Source: Thiohalophilus sp. (GTDB taxonomy: Bacteria > Pseudomonadota > Gammaproteobacteria > UBA6429 > Thiohalophilaceae). From it: a DNA stretch of 64,000 nucleotides. The notes below the pieces were generated by a model. The model saw only the letters and a list, made by a program, of their open reading frames with translations, did no database searches and was not told where the DNA came from. Below, piece by piece: positions 8,806 through 16,383 of this stretch (position 1 is the stretch's first letter; each line of letters begins with the position of its first letter). The DNA is taken from positions 806,001-870,000 of the forward strand of contig NZ_JAXHLN010000003.1 of NCBI RefSeq assembly GCF_034522235.1, written 5' to 3'. The position numbers were made by a program, and so were the translations under genes.

Positions 8806-9348
8806 TTAGCCGCTTATGGTGAATGAGAGCAGGGCAAGGCCGCCGCCGAGCAGGGCGCCGCACAACACGTCAGTCGGATAGTGCAGGGCAAGGACCACCC
8901 GGGACAGGGCCACCAGTGCAGTAAACGGCAGCAGGACGATGGCCAGTTCGGGGTAATAATGCAGGGCCACCAGGGTAAAGGAGACCGCATGCATGGTGTG
9001 TCCGGAGGGGAAGCTGTACTGATCCAGCGGGGCCGTTCCCAGCAGCAGGTCCTGTTTGACCACACAGGGCCGAGGCCGTTCGGTGACGGATTTGATGGCC
9101 TTGTACAGGGCCAGTGCCAGTGCCCCGACGATTGACATATGCAGCGCTGCCCCCAGTGCCTGGCTGCCATAGATCAACGGTAACAACGCGATCAGCGTGT
9201 ACCAGAAAACCCCGTCACCTAGCCGACTGATAAAGGCAAACAGCGACTTGATGACCCGGATATGGCTGGCACGGTTGAACTGGCTGCACAGGGCCAGCTC
9301 ATATGCCACCATGCGTTTGATAAACAGACTGTGGCGTATGGCATTCAT
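8806..9348 (-). CDS. PAP2-family membrane phosphatase
   Basis: Integral-membrane phosphatase of the PAP2 superfamily, about 180 residues with several hydrophobic helices. All three signature motifs are present: KSVTERPRP, SFPSGH and SRVVLALHYPTD. Likely substrates are phosphatidate or other lipid phosphates, giving diacylglycerol. I place the start at ATG 9348 rather than the upstream GTG at 9393, because the PHO-box array ends 5 bases from that GTG and a promoter there would leave the GTG outside the transcript. First gene of an operon with the GT4 at 7591-8793. Confidence 0.75.
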   Translation of the reverse strand: MNAIRHSLFIKRMVAYELALCSQFNRASHIRVIKSLFAFISRLGDGVFWYTLIALLPLIYGSQALGAALHMSIVGALALALYKAIKSVTERPRPCVVKQDLLLGTAPLDQYSFPSGHTMHAVSFTLVALHYYPELAIVLLPFTALVALSRVVLALHYPTDVLCGALLGGGLALLSFTISG

Positions 9349-9397
9349 AATCAGGATACTCTTTATATAATCCTGCCAGTAAGGATGGGACACGCAG

Positions 9398-9437
9398 ATG
9401 ACAAAACCCTGACAGCCCGATGAACGTTTTATGACCG
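9398..9437 (-). promoter_or_regulatory. array of four PHO half-sites upstream of PAP2-GT4 operon
   Basis: On the minus strand the sequence reads CGGTCAT-AAAA-CGTTCAT, CGGG, CTGTCAG-GGTT-TTGTCAT. That is four 7-base elements at a strict 11-base spacing, the geometry of tandem PhoB binding. The two promoter-proximal elements fit the consensus best. It lies 50-90 bases before the preferred PAP2 start, with AT-rich TTATATAAA between that could supply a -10. Confidence 0.65.
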
Positions 9438-9469
9438 CCGGATAAAGAAATTCCGGGTGATGAAGAAAA

Positions 9470-9768
9470 AGTTGGCAGCTGTAGGAGCGGGCTTCGACCG
9501 CGACCGGTGCCAGATTCGGCAGTCGCGCCCGTGGGGCGCTCCCACAGGCTCGCTATTTTGGTACGAAAGATATCTGACTCTCGCAGAGACGCAGAGTCCG
9601 CTGAGGATTAAAAAGCGGGTGTTTCTCAGCGCCCTGGCGCCTCTGCGAGAGATAACAGGCACATTGTCGACATGTGGAATGCCAGATAGCGCTGCGCGCA
9701 ACCTGGCCTACAATGGTTCTGCCAACTGCCAACTGCCAACTGCCAACTGCCAACTGCCAACTGCCAAC
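9470..9768. repeat. composite palindrome/heptamer element, copy 2
   Basis: Fills the gap between the PHO array and the next gene. It begins AGTTGGCAG (9470), then the palindrome-ended block GTAGGAGCGG...CGCTCCCAC (9481-9546). A hairpin CTCTCGCAGAGACGCAGAG with its inverted partner CTCTGCGAGAG follows (about 9578-9652), then CCAGATAGCGC...GCAACCTGG (9682-9706) and seven TGCCAAC units (9720-9768). Same order as copies 1 and 3. Confidence 0.8.
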
Positions 9769-9849
9769 TGCAACGTACAGTGCTAGAATACCCCAATACA
9801 TATGAAATCCTGAACCACGATCAGGAGAGCGGGATGCGAAGAGGACACT

Positions 9850-10098
9850 ATGCGTATTGATCTGGATCCGGACAGCGATGTTGTCCGCGAACAGTTTGCC
9901 GTGATCTATTGCCCGCGTCGCAAGCGGGATCGCTTTCCCGAAGGCAGCGTCGAGGTGGTGGACAGTGCCGAGGCGGCACTGGCCGGCGCCAATGCGCAAA
10001 AGAACCTCTATGCCGCGATGGTGGTGGGACCCTCCCGTTCCTCCGAGGGCGCCCGGCTTTATTATCTGGTTGAATGGCTCGATCAGGACGCGCCATGA
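9850..10098 (+). CDS. conserved hypothetical small protein
   Basis: An 82-residue soluble protein (MRIDLDPDSDVVREQFAVIY) with no membrane segment and no motif I recognise. The middle is Ala-rich (VVDSAEAALAGANAQKN). AGAGGA stands 6 bases before ATG 9850. Its stop overlaps the cmoM start (ATGA at 10095-10098), so the two are translationally coupled, and a role linked to tRNA modification is possible but unproven. Confidence 0.6.
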   Translation: MRIDLDPDSDVVREQFAVIYCPRRKRDRFPEGSVEVVDSAEAALAGANAQKNLYAAMVVGPSRSSEGARLYYLVEWLDQDAP

Positions 10099-10874
10099 GC
10101 CGGGATCGGGACCACAATTTCGATCACTTCCATCAACGGTTCAAACAGAATATCTATGCCTCGCTAAAGGGTCGCCTGCGGCTGGCGATCCTGTGGCAGG
10201 ATGTCCAGCAACATATTCTACCGCTGGCGGCGGGGAGGCCATTGCGGGTCCTGGATGCCGGTTCCGGAATGGGGAATTTCAGTCAGCGCCTGCACGAGCA
10301 GGGCCATCAGCTGTTGTTGTGCGATATTTCCGGCAAACAGCTGGAAGACGCCCGACTGAATTTTTCCGCTGCGCAAGCCTCCGACAGCGTTCGTTTTGTC
10401 CAGCAACCGTTTCAGCAACTTGCCGATGACAGTGATCAGCAGTTTGATCTGGTATTGTCCCATGCGGTGCTGGAATGGCTGACTGACCCGCAACAGGGCA
10501 TTGGCGCACTGCAGCAGTTGATCAGCCCCGGCGGCTGGTTGTCCCTGCTGTTTTTCAACCGCCACAGCCTCATTTACCGGCATCTGCTGAACGGTAACTT
10601 CAAACGAGTACGCAGCGGCGATCTGGCAGGCGAAGGCAAATACCTGACCCCGGATAATCCGCTGATACCGGAGCAGGTCTATGACTGGCTCGAGGATAGC
10701 GGCTTGCAGATCGTGGCCTGTTCCGGCGTGCGCACTTTCACGGACTTTATGGATCGCGGCATGCGTGACAAGCTACCCTTTGAAGAGTTGCTGGAAATGG
10801 AGTTACGCTACAGTTCTCAGGAGCCGTTTCGATCCCTGGCGCGTTATATACACGTGATCTGCCACAAACCCTGA
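10095..10874 (+). CDS. cmoM: tRNA 5-carboxymethoxyuridine methyltransferase CmoM
   Basis: A 259-residue SAM-dependent methyltransferase that matches E. coli CmoM (formerly SmtA) along its length. Shared features are the N-terminal FNIY-type sequence (FKQNIYASLKGRLRLAILWQD), motif I LRVLDAGSGMGNFS, LSHAVLEWLTDP, and the C-terminal ELRYSSQEPFRSLARYIHV. CmoM methylates cmo5U34 to mcmo5U in tRNAs for several four-codon boxes. ATG 10095 overlaps the stop of the small upstream gene; an in-frame upstream ATG at 10074 is less likely. The solute-binding-like gene follows after 13 bases. Confidence 0.9.
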   Translation: MSRDRDHNFDHFHQRFKQNIYASLKGRLRLAILWQDVQQHILPLAAGRPLRVLDAGSGMGNFSQRLHEQGHQLLLCDISGKQLEDARLNFSAAQASDSVRFVQQPFQQLADDSDQQFDLVLSHAVLEWLTDPQQGIGALQQLISPGGWLSLLFFNRHSLIYRHLLNGNFKRVRSGDLAGEGKYLTPDNPLIPEQVYDWLEDSGLQIVACSGVRTFTDFMDRGMRDKLPFEELLEMELRYSSQEPFRSLARYIHVICHKP

Positions 10875-10887
10875 CAGGATAACGATC

Positions 10888-11772
10888 ATGCAAACGATTC
10901 ATATCCGGGTCTTGCGACACTCCGCCTTTTACAGCCCCTTGCTGGCAACCATGAGTGCCGGATTCCTGAAAGCGGAGGGACTGCAGGCCGAATACACGGT
11001 TGTCGACGCCGATCATCCGCTGGAGGCGGGTATCCGCGATGGTACGGTACAGGTGGCACAGGCGGCGCCGGCGGCCAGCTTTGCCTATCTGGAAAGAGGC
11101 GAATCGCCGCCGTATACCCATTTCGCCCAGATCAACGAACGCGACGGCTTCTTTCTGGCTGCCCGCCAATCCGAACCGGATTTCAACTGGTCTTACCTGC
11201 AAGGCAAGCGGGTGCTGGTGGATCATCTGTTTCAGCCCATTGCCATGTTCCGTTACGCTCTGCAACAACAGGGCATTAAGCCGGCGGCGATCGGAATCAT
11301 CGACGCCGGCGATGTGGCGGCGATGGACAAGGCCTTTCGTGACGGGGAAGGCGATTATATTCACCAGCAGGGCCCGGCCCCCCAGCAGCTGGAACACGAG
11401 GGGCTTGCCCACGTGGTCGCCTCGGTCGGCGAGGTGATCGGCCCGGTGGCGTTCAGCAGCCTGTGTGCCAGTGAAAAGTGGTTGCAAAGTGATATGGCGC
11501 GGACCTTCATGCGGGCCTACCGTCGCGCCCAGCGCCATGTCATCGAGACACCGGCAGAACAACTGGCTAGAGAAGAACAACACTTTTTTCCCGGTATCGA
11601 CCCCGAGGTGCTGACCCAAACCATCGCCGCTTACCAGAAGCTCGGCTGCTGGCAGGATTCACCGCACATTTCCCCGGCCAGCTATCAGACCCTGCTGGAT
11701 GTGTTCGAAGCCGACGGCCAGATCAGCCGGCGTCATCCCTACGAGACCGTAATTACTTCACCGCCTGCATAA
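10888..11772 (+). CDS. NMT1/SsuA-like substrate-binding protein without signal peptide
   Basis: A 294-residue protein of the periplasmic-binding type II fold resembling NMT1/THI5 and sulfonate-binding proteins (AFYSPLLATMSAGFLKAEGL near residue 12; GIRDGTVQVAQAAPAASF). Odd point: there is no signal peptide or lipobox, and no ABC permease or ATPase adjoins it. It therefore either works in the cytosol, as ligand carrier or enzyme of the THI5 type, or lost its leader. ATG 10888 follows AGGATAACGATC. It sits close behind cmoM and is probably cotranscribed. Confidence 0.65.
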   Translation: MQTIHIRVLRHSAFYSPLLATMSAGFLKAEGLQAEYTVVDADHPLEAGIRDGTVQVAQAAPAASFAYLERGESPPYTHFAQINERDGFFLAARQSEPDFNWSYLQGKRVLVDHLFQPIAMFRYALQQQGIKPAAIGIIDAGDVAAMDKAFRDGEGDYIHQQGPAPQQLEHEGLAHVVASVGEVIGPVAFSSLCASEKWLQSDMARTFMRAYRRAQRHVIETPAEQLAREEQHFFPGIDPEVLTQTIAAYQKLGCWQDSPHISPASYQTLLDVFEADGQISRRHPYETVITSPPA

Positions 11773-11878
11773 TATCGGAGTTTTATAAAAGCATTATCAC
11801 GAAGGCGCGAAGACACGAAGATCAAATTCGTGAGTTCTTAGTTCTGAGTGGCGTAGGTCACGCTGGCGACAGCTACAA

Positions 11879-12130
11879 AGTTGGCAGTTGGCAGTTGGCA
11901 GAAATTCTAACCCGGGTTTTTACTGTCAACTGCCATCTGATGACTGCAAACTTTCTTTTCTGCCATCTGCCAACTGCCAACTTCTATTTGTGGGAGCGGG
12001 CTTCGACCGCGACGGTGCCAGATTCGGCAGTCGCGCTCGCGGGGCGCTCCTACAGACTCACTATTCAGGTCGATAGGGGAAATGCCAGGTAGCGCTGCGC
12101 GCAACCTGGCCTACACGATTTTTGCCAACT
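11879..12130. repeat. composite palindrome/heptamer element, copy 3
   Basis: The gap 11773-12157 contains no gene. Three AGTTGGC units (11879-11899) form the left arm. Inside lie CTGCCATC/TGCCAAC units (about 11959-11981), the palindrome-ended block GTGGGAGCGG...CGCTCCTAC (11990-12053), the hairpin CCAGGTAGCGC...GCAACCTGG (12085-12109) and TGCCAACT as right arm (12123-12130). An AACTTAG/CACTCAG heptamer tract continues to 12175. Confidence 0.8.
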
Positions 12131-12175
12131 TAGAACTTAGCACTCAGAACTTAGCACTCAGCACTCAGCACTGAT
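12127..12175. repeat. heptamer tract AACTTAG/CACTCAG entering the UDG gene
   Basis: Seven consecutive 7-base units: AACTTAG twice, CACTCAG, AACTTAG, CACTCAG twice, then CACTGAT. The last 18 bases are the 3' end of the uracil-DNA glycosylase gene and encode its final residues and stop. Confidence 0.85.
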
Positions 12176-12772
12176 CTTTTTCCACGCCGGATGGCGTTTG
12201 ATCGCCTGCAGGGCCTTGTTTAACAGAGTGATGCCCGGTTCGGTACGGTGCCAGGTGGAGGCGCCGGAGGGGTGCGGAAGAGGGATGATGTCCCGCATCT
12301 TGCCCTCCACGGCGATTCGATGTCGTCGGCCGATGATCTCATCCAGTTTGTTCACGGCCATAAACTGGCTGATCGCCAGTTTGCCGATCGGAATCAACAG
12401 CTGCGGTTGCAGCAGTTCGACTTCGGCTTCCATCCAGCTTCGGCAATTGGCGATTTCTTCTTTGCCCGGGACCCGATCCCCGCCTCTGGCGAGTTTTCCC
12501 GGAAAGCAGCGACACACCGCGGCCATGTAAACCCGTTGCCGAAACGCCTCTTCGTCCAGGCCGATCCGTTCAAACCAGCCAAACAGGGTCTTGCCGGCGG
12601 TCCAGGCGAAGGGGCGATGCAGTTCGATCTCGCGATTGCCCGGTGCCTGACCGATTAACATCACCGGCGAAGCGACTGGCTCACCGGTGACCGGCGGGCC
12701 GTGCATTTGGGGACAACGCCGGCAGCGACGCAGGCGGCGCTGATGTTGTTGCAAGGTCTCGAAAACGGTCAT
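12158..12772 (-). CDS. uracil-DNA glycosylase superfamily protein (family 4-like, Fe-S)
   Basis: A 204-residue DNA-repair glycosylase. Motif A is GQAPGNREIE and motif B is HPSGAST. Four cysteines (CRRC near 17-20, one in AAVCRCF near 86 and one in IANCRSW near 105) have the spacing of the 4Fe-4S cluster ligands of family 4 enzymes. It should remove uracil from DNA. GQAPG in place of GEAPG is a mild deviation. The last residues (SAEC) are encoded in a heptamer repeat, so the C-terminus may be recent. Confidence 0.75.
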   Translation of the reverse strand: MTVFETLQQHQRRLRRCRRCPQMHGPPVTGEPVASPVMLIGQAPGNREIELHRPFAWTAGKTLFGWFERIGLDEEAFRQRVYMAAVCRCFPGKLARGGDRVPGKEEIANCRSWMEAEVELLQPQLLIPIGKLAISQFMAVNKLDEIIGRRHRIAVEGKMRDIIPLPHPSGASTWHRTEPGITLLNKALQAIKRHPAWKKISAEC

Positions 12773-12858
12773 GAAGTTCTCACCAAAATGTCACAAGCCG
12801 GACATATTGCCACTCTACAGTTTTCCCGTAACTTCACAACATCGGTAAGGAGAGTGTT

Positions 12859-13119
12859 ATGTCCCGCTATGCATTGGTTTCGATTGAAAAAAGCCCGCCG
12901 CCGCAAGGCCAAAGTGGTGACAACTGGTACCGCTATGAGATTACCGGCGGTGCCGCGACGATTGTCGGATACCGGCGGGGAACGCTGGGCGAAACGCGGG
13001 TGGTGGCGCGGGAATGTGTCATGCACCTTAACAGTCAGCTGGCTGGTATGCCCTCCAGTGAATTTGTTCGCCGCGCCGCCAATCCGGTGGCGGATGTGGA
13101 CCCGCTGGTGGCCGCCTGA
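12859..13119 (+). CDS. conserved hypothetical small protein
   Basis: An 86-residue soluble protein (MSRYALVSIEKSPPPQGQ) with no recognised domain. A good ribosome site AAGGAGAG precedes ATG 12859. It faces the quinone reductase gene and ends 10 bases from it. An 8-bp-stem hairpin (GCCTGATC/GATCAGGC, 13114-13135) spans both stop codons but lacks a T-run on either strand. Confidence 0.55.
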   Translation: MSRYALVSIEKSPPPQGQSGDNWYRYEITGGAATIVGYRRGTLGETRVVARECVMHLNSQLAGMPSSEFVRRAANPVADVDPLVAA

Positions 13120-13129
13120 TCGGGCCTGA

Positions 13130-14131
13130 TCAGGCGCCGGTCTGCAGGACGATCTTGCCGCGGGTGTGACCCTGCTCGATGAGCTGATGCGCCTGTGCGG
13201 CTTCGGCCAGCGGCAGGGTCTTGCTGACGTGCAGCTTTAACTGTTCGCTGTGCAGATAGCCGGCACAGCGATCCAGAATCTCGCCCTGGTGGGCGCGGGC
13301 CTGCGGCAGATCTTCCAGCATCGGTGTGAGCATCAACTCAAAGCTGATACCGAGGTTACGCTGGCGCGCCACGCTCCAGTCGACCTCCTTGCCGGGATCG
13401 AGCAGGGTCACCAGCTGGCCGTAGTAGGCGATGGTCGGCAGGGTTTGATTGAATACCGCGGCACCGACCGTATCAAAGGCGACATCGACGCCGTAGCCTT
13501 TGGAGAGATCCATGACCGCCTCGACCAGATTCTCTTTTTTATAGTTAATGACCTTGTCGGCGCCCAGCTGGCGAACAAACTCGGCCTTGTCGTCGTCACT
13601 GATCGTGGTGATGACCCGGGCGCCGGCCAGTTTGGCGAGCTGGATGGCCACATGGCCCACTCCGCCGGCGCCGGCATGGATCAACACGCTCTGGCCGTTG
13701 CGTAGCCGGGCACGGTCGTAGAGGGCTTCCCAGGCGGTGATCAACACCAGCGGTCCGGCGGCGGCCGTGGTGAAGTCGATGGCATCGGGCAGCGGTCGGG
13801 CCACTGCCTCGGGCACCACGGTGTATTCGGCATAGTTGCCCGGTTCCCGGCCCAGTCCGCCATGACAGAACCAGACCCGATCACCGATCTTGAGGCGCGT
13901 GGTTTGCTCTCCGGTCTCGACCACCGTCCCGGCGCCGTCACAACCGAGTATCGCCGGCAGCGCATCCTCGAAAAACACGCCCCGCTGACGCAGCTTGGTG
14001 TCGACGGGATTGACCCCGGCGGCATGCAATTGCACCTTGATATCGGTGGGCTGCTGCAATTGCGGCTCATCCTGCTCCACTACCTGCAATACGGACGGAT
14101 CACCCGCCCCGGTCATGACTACAGCCTTCAT
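13130..14131 (-). CDS. NADPH:quinone reductase, zinc-independent MDR family
   Basis: A 333-residue medium-chain dehydrogenase/reductase. The N-terminus MKAVVMTGAGDPSVLQV is typical of quinone oxidoreductases, and the Rossmann site reads AGAGGVGHVAIQLAKLAGA. The catalytic-zinc and structural-zinc cysteines of alcohol dehydrogenases are absent, so it is the quinone/enone reductase branch. ATG 14131 with GGAG 8 bases upstream is preferred over an upstream in-frame ATG at 14200. Likely a cytosolic NADPH-dependent reductase of quinones or reactive enals. Confidence 0.85.
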   Translation of the reverse strand: MKAVVMTGAGDPSVLQVVEQDEPQLQQPTDIKVQLHAAGVNPVDTKLRQRGVFFEDALPAILGCDGAGTVVETGEQTTRLKIGDRVWFCHGGLGREPGNYAEYTVVPEAVARPLPDAIDFTTAAAGPLVLITAWEALYDRARLRNGQSVLIHAGAGGVGHVAIQLAKLAGARVITTISDDDKAEFVRQLGADKVINYKKENLVEAVMDLSKGYGVDVAFDTVGAAVFNQTLPTIAYYGQLVTLLDPGKEVDWSVARQRNLGISFELMLTPMLEDLPQARAHQGEILDRCAGYLHSEQLKLHVSKTLPLAEAAQAHQLIEQGHTRGKIVLQTGA

Positions 14132-14348
14132 GCTTGTGGCTCCCCGGTCGTCGTTCGAATGAATTACTGGAATGAAACGTGGCACAGTTGCGCCGGGCAA
14201 ATAGTGTCAGTTGCGGTTGTGATGATCAAGTGAAGATGCCCATAATAACCCCGTTGCCGGTCCACGGTTATTTTGCAGGGCAGGGCGGAATAACCACCGC
14301 ATACACCGAAAACGCCGAAACCGGTAGCGAAGAAGAATAACGCAGGGG

Positions 14349-15857
14349 ATGGGGTTGTCTGAATCAACGATTACCGCGCTGGTCTTTGTCGTTTATTTGT
14401 TAATCATGCTGTGGCTGGGCGCACTGGCCTATCGACAGACCGCAAACCTGTCCGATTATATTCTGGGCGGTCGACGTCTGGGGCATTGGGTCAGCGCATT
14501 GAGTGCCGGGGCCTCGGACATGAGCGGCTGGTTGTTGCTGGGCTTGCCCGGTTACGCCTATCTGGCCGGTTACGAGGCGGCCTGGATTGCCCTGGGTTTG
14601 TTGACCGGCACGTATCTGAACTGGCGCATCATGGCCGTCCGCCTGCGCTGTTATTCCCAGCTGGCCGATAACAGTCTGACCCTGCCCGACTATCTGGAAA
14701 AACGCTTTGCCGATCCCTCGCACCTGTTACGCCTGTTGTCGGCGTTTTTCATTCTGCTGTTCTTTTTGTTTTATACCGCCGCCGGACTGGTCGCCGGGGC
14801 CAAGTTGTTCACCAGTGTGTTCGGCATCGATTATCACGCCGCGCTGGTGCTGGGAGTCGGCGCGATATTGATCTACACCTTTATCGGCGGTTTTCTTGCG
14901 GTCTCCTGGACCGATGTGATTCAGGGGTTATTGATGGCGGTGGCGCTGGTGGCCGTTCCGTTGCTGGCGGTCCTTTCCCTCGGTGGCTGGGAGGCCATGC
15001 AGGCCGGGATGCAACAGCAGAATCCGGCCCGTCTCTCGGCATGGACCGACCGGCAGGGCGAACCGCTGGGCACGCTGGCAATCCTCTCGCTGCTCGGCTG
15101 GGGATTGGGCTATTTCGGTCAGCCGCATATCCTGGCGCGCTTTGCCGCCATGCGCACCCCGGCGGTCGCCGACAAGGCGCGACGCATCGCCACCAGCTGG
15201 AGCGCGCTGGGGCTAATCGGGGCGCTGCTGGTCGGCTTTGCCGGGGCCGGTTACCTGCCCGGGCCGCTGCAAGCTAGTGATTCCGAAAAAGTCTTTATTG
15301 AGATGGTGCAACAGATGCTGCCGACGGTGCTGGCGGCGATCTGTCTGGCGGCGATCCTCGCCGCGATCATGAGTACCGCCGACTCCCAGTTGCTGGTCTC
15401 CGCCTCGGTGTTGATCCAGGATTTTTATCAGGGCCTGTGGCGCAAAGGCGCCGGTCAGGCGGAACTGGTCTGGGCCGGGCGCGGTGCCGTGGTGGCGACC
15501 ACGGTGATTGCCGCCTGGCTGGCCTGGGAGCCGGGACGCAGTGTGCTCAATCTGGTGGCCTATGCCTGGGCCGGTTTCGGCGCGGCCTTCGGGCCGGTGT
15601 TGCTGTTCTCGTTATACTGGCGGCGCATGACCCGTTGGGCGGCGCTGGGCGGGCTGCTGGGCGGCGGCATCACCGTGGTCTGGTGGAAACCCCTGCAAGG
15701 CGGTATGTTTGACCTGTATGAGATCGTCCCCGGCGTGCTGGTCGCCTCGCTTCTGATTGTGGTGATCACCCTGTTCGGGCGGGCGCCGCCGCGGGTCGCT
15801 GAGCTGTTCGATCAGATGCAGGCCGAAGTGCGCACATACCGCCAGGCAATCGATTAA
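14349..15857 (+). CDS. putP: sodium/proline symporter PutP
   Basis: A 502-residue sodium:solute symporter family transporter with about 13 hydrophobic segments. Recognisable PutP sequence includes YILGGRRLGHWVSALSAGASDMSGWLL, FLAVSWTDVIQG and MSTADSQLLVSASVL. It imports proline with sodium, for nutrition or osmoprotection. The length equals that of characterised PutP. No putA adjoins, so osmotic use is possible. ATG 14349 has only a weak ribosome site (GCAGGGG). Confidence 0.88.
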   Translation: MGLSESTITALVFVVYLLIMLWLGALAYRQTANLSDYILGGRRLGHWVSALSAGASDMSGWLLLGLPGYAYLAGYEAAWIALGLLTGTYLNWRIMAVRLRCYSQLADNSLTLPDYLEKRFADPSHLLRLLSAFFILLFFLFYTAAGLVAGAKLFTSVFGIDYHAALVLGVGAILIYTFIGGFLAVSWTDVIQGLLMAVALVAVPLLAVLSLGGWEAMQAGMQQQNPARLSAWTDRQGEPLGTLAILSLLGWGLGYFGQPHILARFAAMRTPAVADKARRIATSWSALGLIGALLVGFAGAGYLPGPLQASDSEKVFIEMVQQMLPTVLAAICLAAILAAIMSTADSQLLVSASVLIQDFYQGLWRKGAGQAELVWAGRGAVVATTVIAAWLAWEPGRSVLNLVAYAWAGFGAAFGPVLLFSLYWRRMTRWAALGGLLGGGITVVWWKPLQGGMFDLYEIVPGVLVASLLIVVITLFGRAPPRVAELFDQMQAEVRTYRQAID

Positions 15858-15987
15858 AGAATAAACGCCTGGCGACTTGGCGACTGGTCCTGTGCTGCTA
15901 GACTGAACAGAAGCGCCAGGTAATTTTCATGCTCGATAATAATAAATAACGGGCCTTCGCCCGCATCAGCCAACCAGGAGTCCGCGG

Positions 15988-16371
15988 ATGAATCTTGAGA
16001 AAGTCATTTTTGCTTTTTTTATTGTGCTTGCCCTGACCATCAACTTCGGGTTTTTTATCGGCGATATCGACAACCCCGACCATCATAATGTTTACGAGCT
16101 GTTTGCGGCACTGGTCATCAGCCTGATCGCCACCGTGCTCAAGTTCGGCGATCGCACCCATATCGGCGCGGTACTGCTGGCCACCAGTCTGGTGGCGGAT
16201 GTGCAGTTGATTATTGCCGCGGTCATCTGGGGAATGGTGGAACATGTTACCCAGACCGGGATGAACCCCCATGTCATGGCGGCCATCGTCTCTCTGTCCG
16301 GCGGGGCGCTGCTGGCCAATATTACCTCGGTGGTGCTGTTTGTAATCGAAACAGCGATGATGCGTCGCTGA
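15988..16371 (+). CDS. conserved membrane protein next to K+ channel (DUF6394-like)
   Basis: A 127-residue inner-membrane protein with three to four hydrophobic segments (ALTINFGFFIG; LFAALVISLIATVL; LLATSLVADVQLIIAAVIWG; ITSVVLFVIET). AGGAG stands before ATG 15988. It ends 12 bases before the channel gene and is surely cotranscribed with it, so it may be a channel partner or regulator. It resembles a gammaproteobacterial family of unknown function that I recall as DUF6394; that name is not checked. Confidence 0.65.
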   Translation: MNLEKVIFAFFIVLALTINFGFFIGDIDNPDHHNVYELFAALVISLIATVLKFGDRTHIGAVLLATSLVADVQLIIAAVIWGMVEHVTQTGMNPHVMAAIVSLSGGALLANITSVVLFVIETAMMRR

Positions 16372-16383
16372 CGGGCCGGGTTG

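Noticed and set aside
9349-9393. GTG start of the PAP2 gene at 9393
   Set aside because: It lies within 5 bases of the PHO-like array, so a PhoB-driven transcript would start downstream of it; ATG 9348 is preferred.
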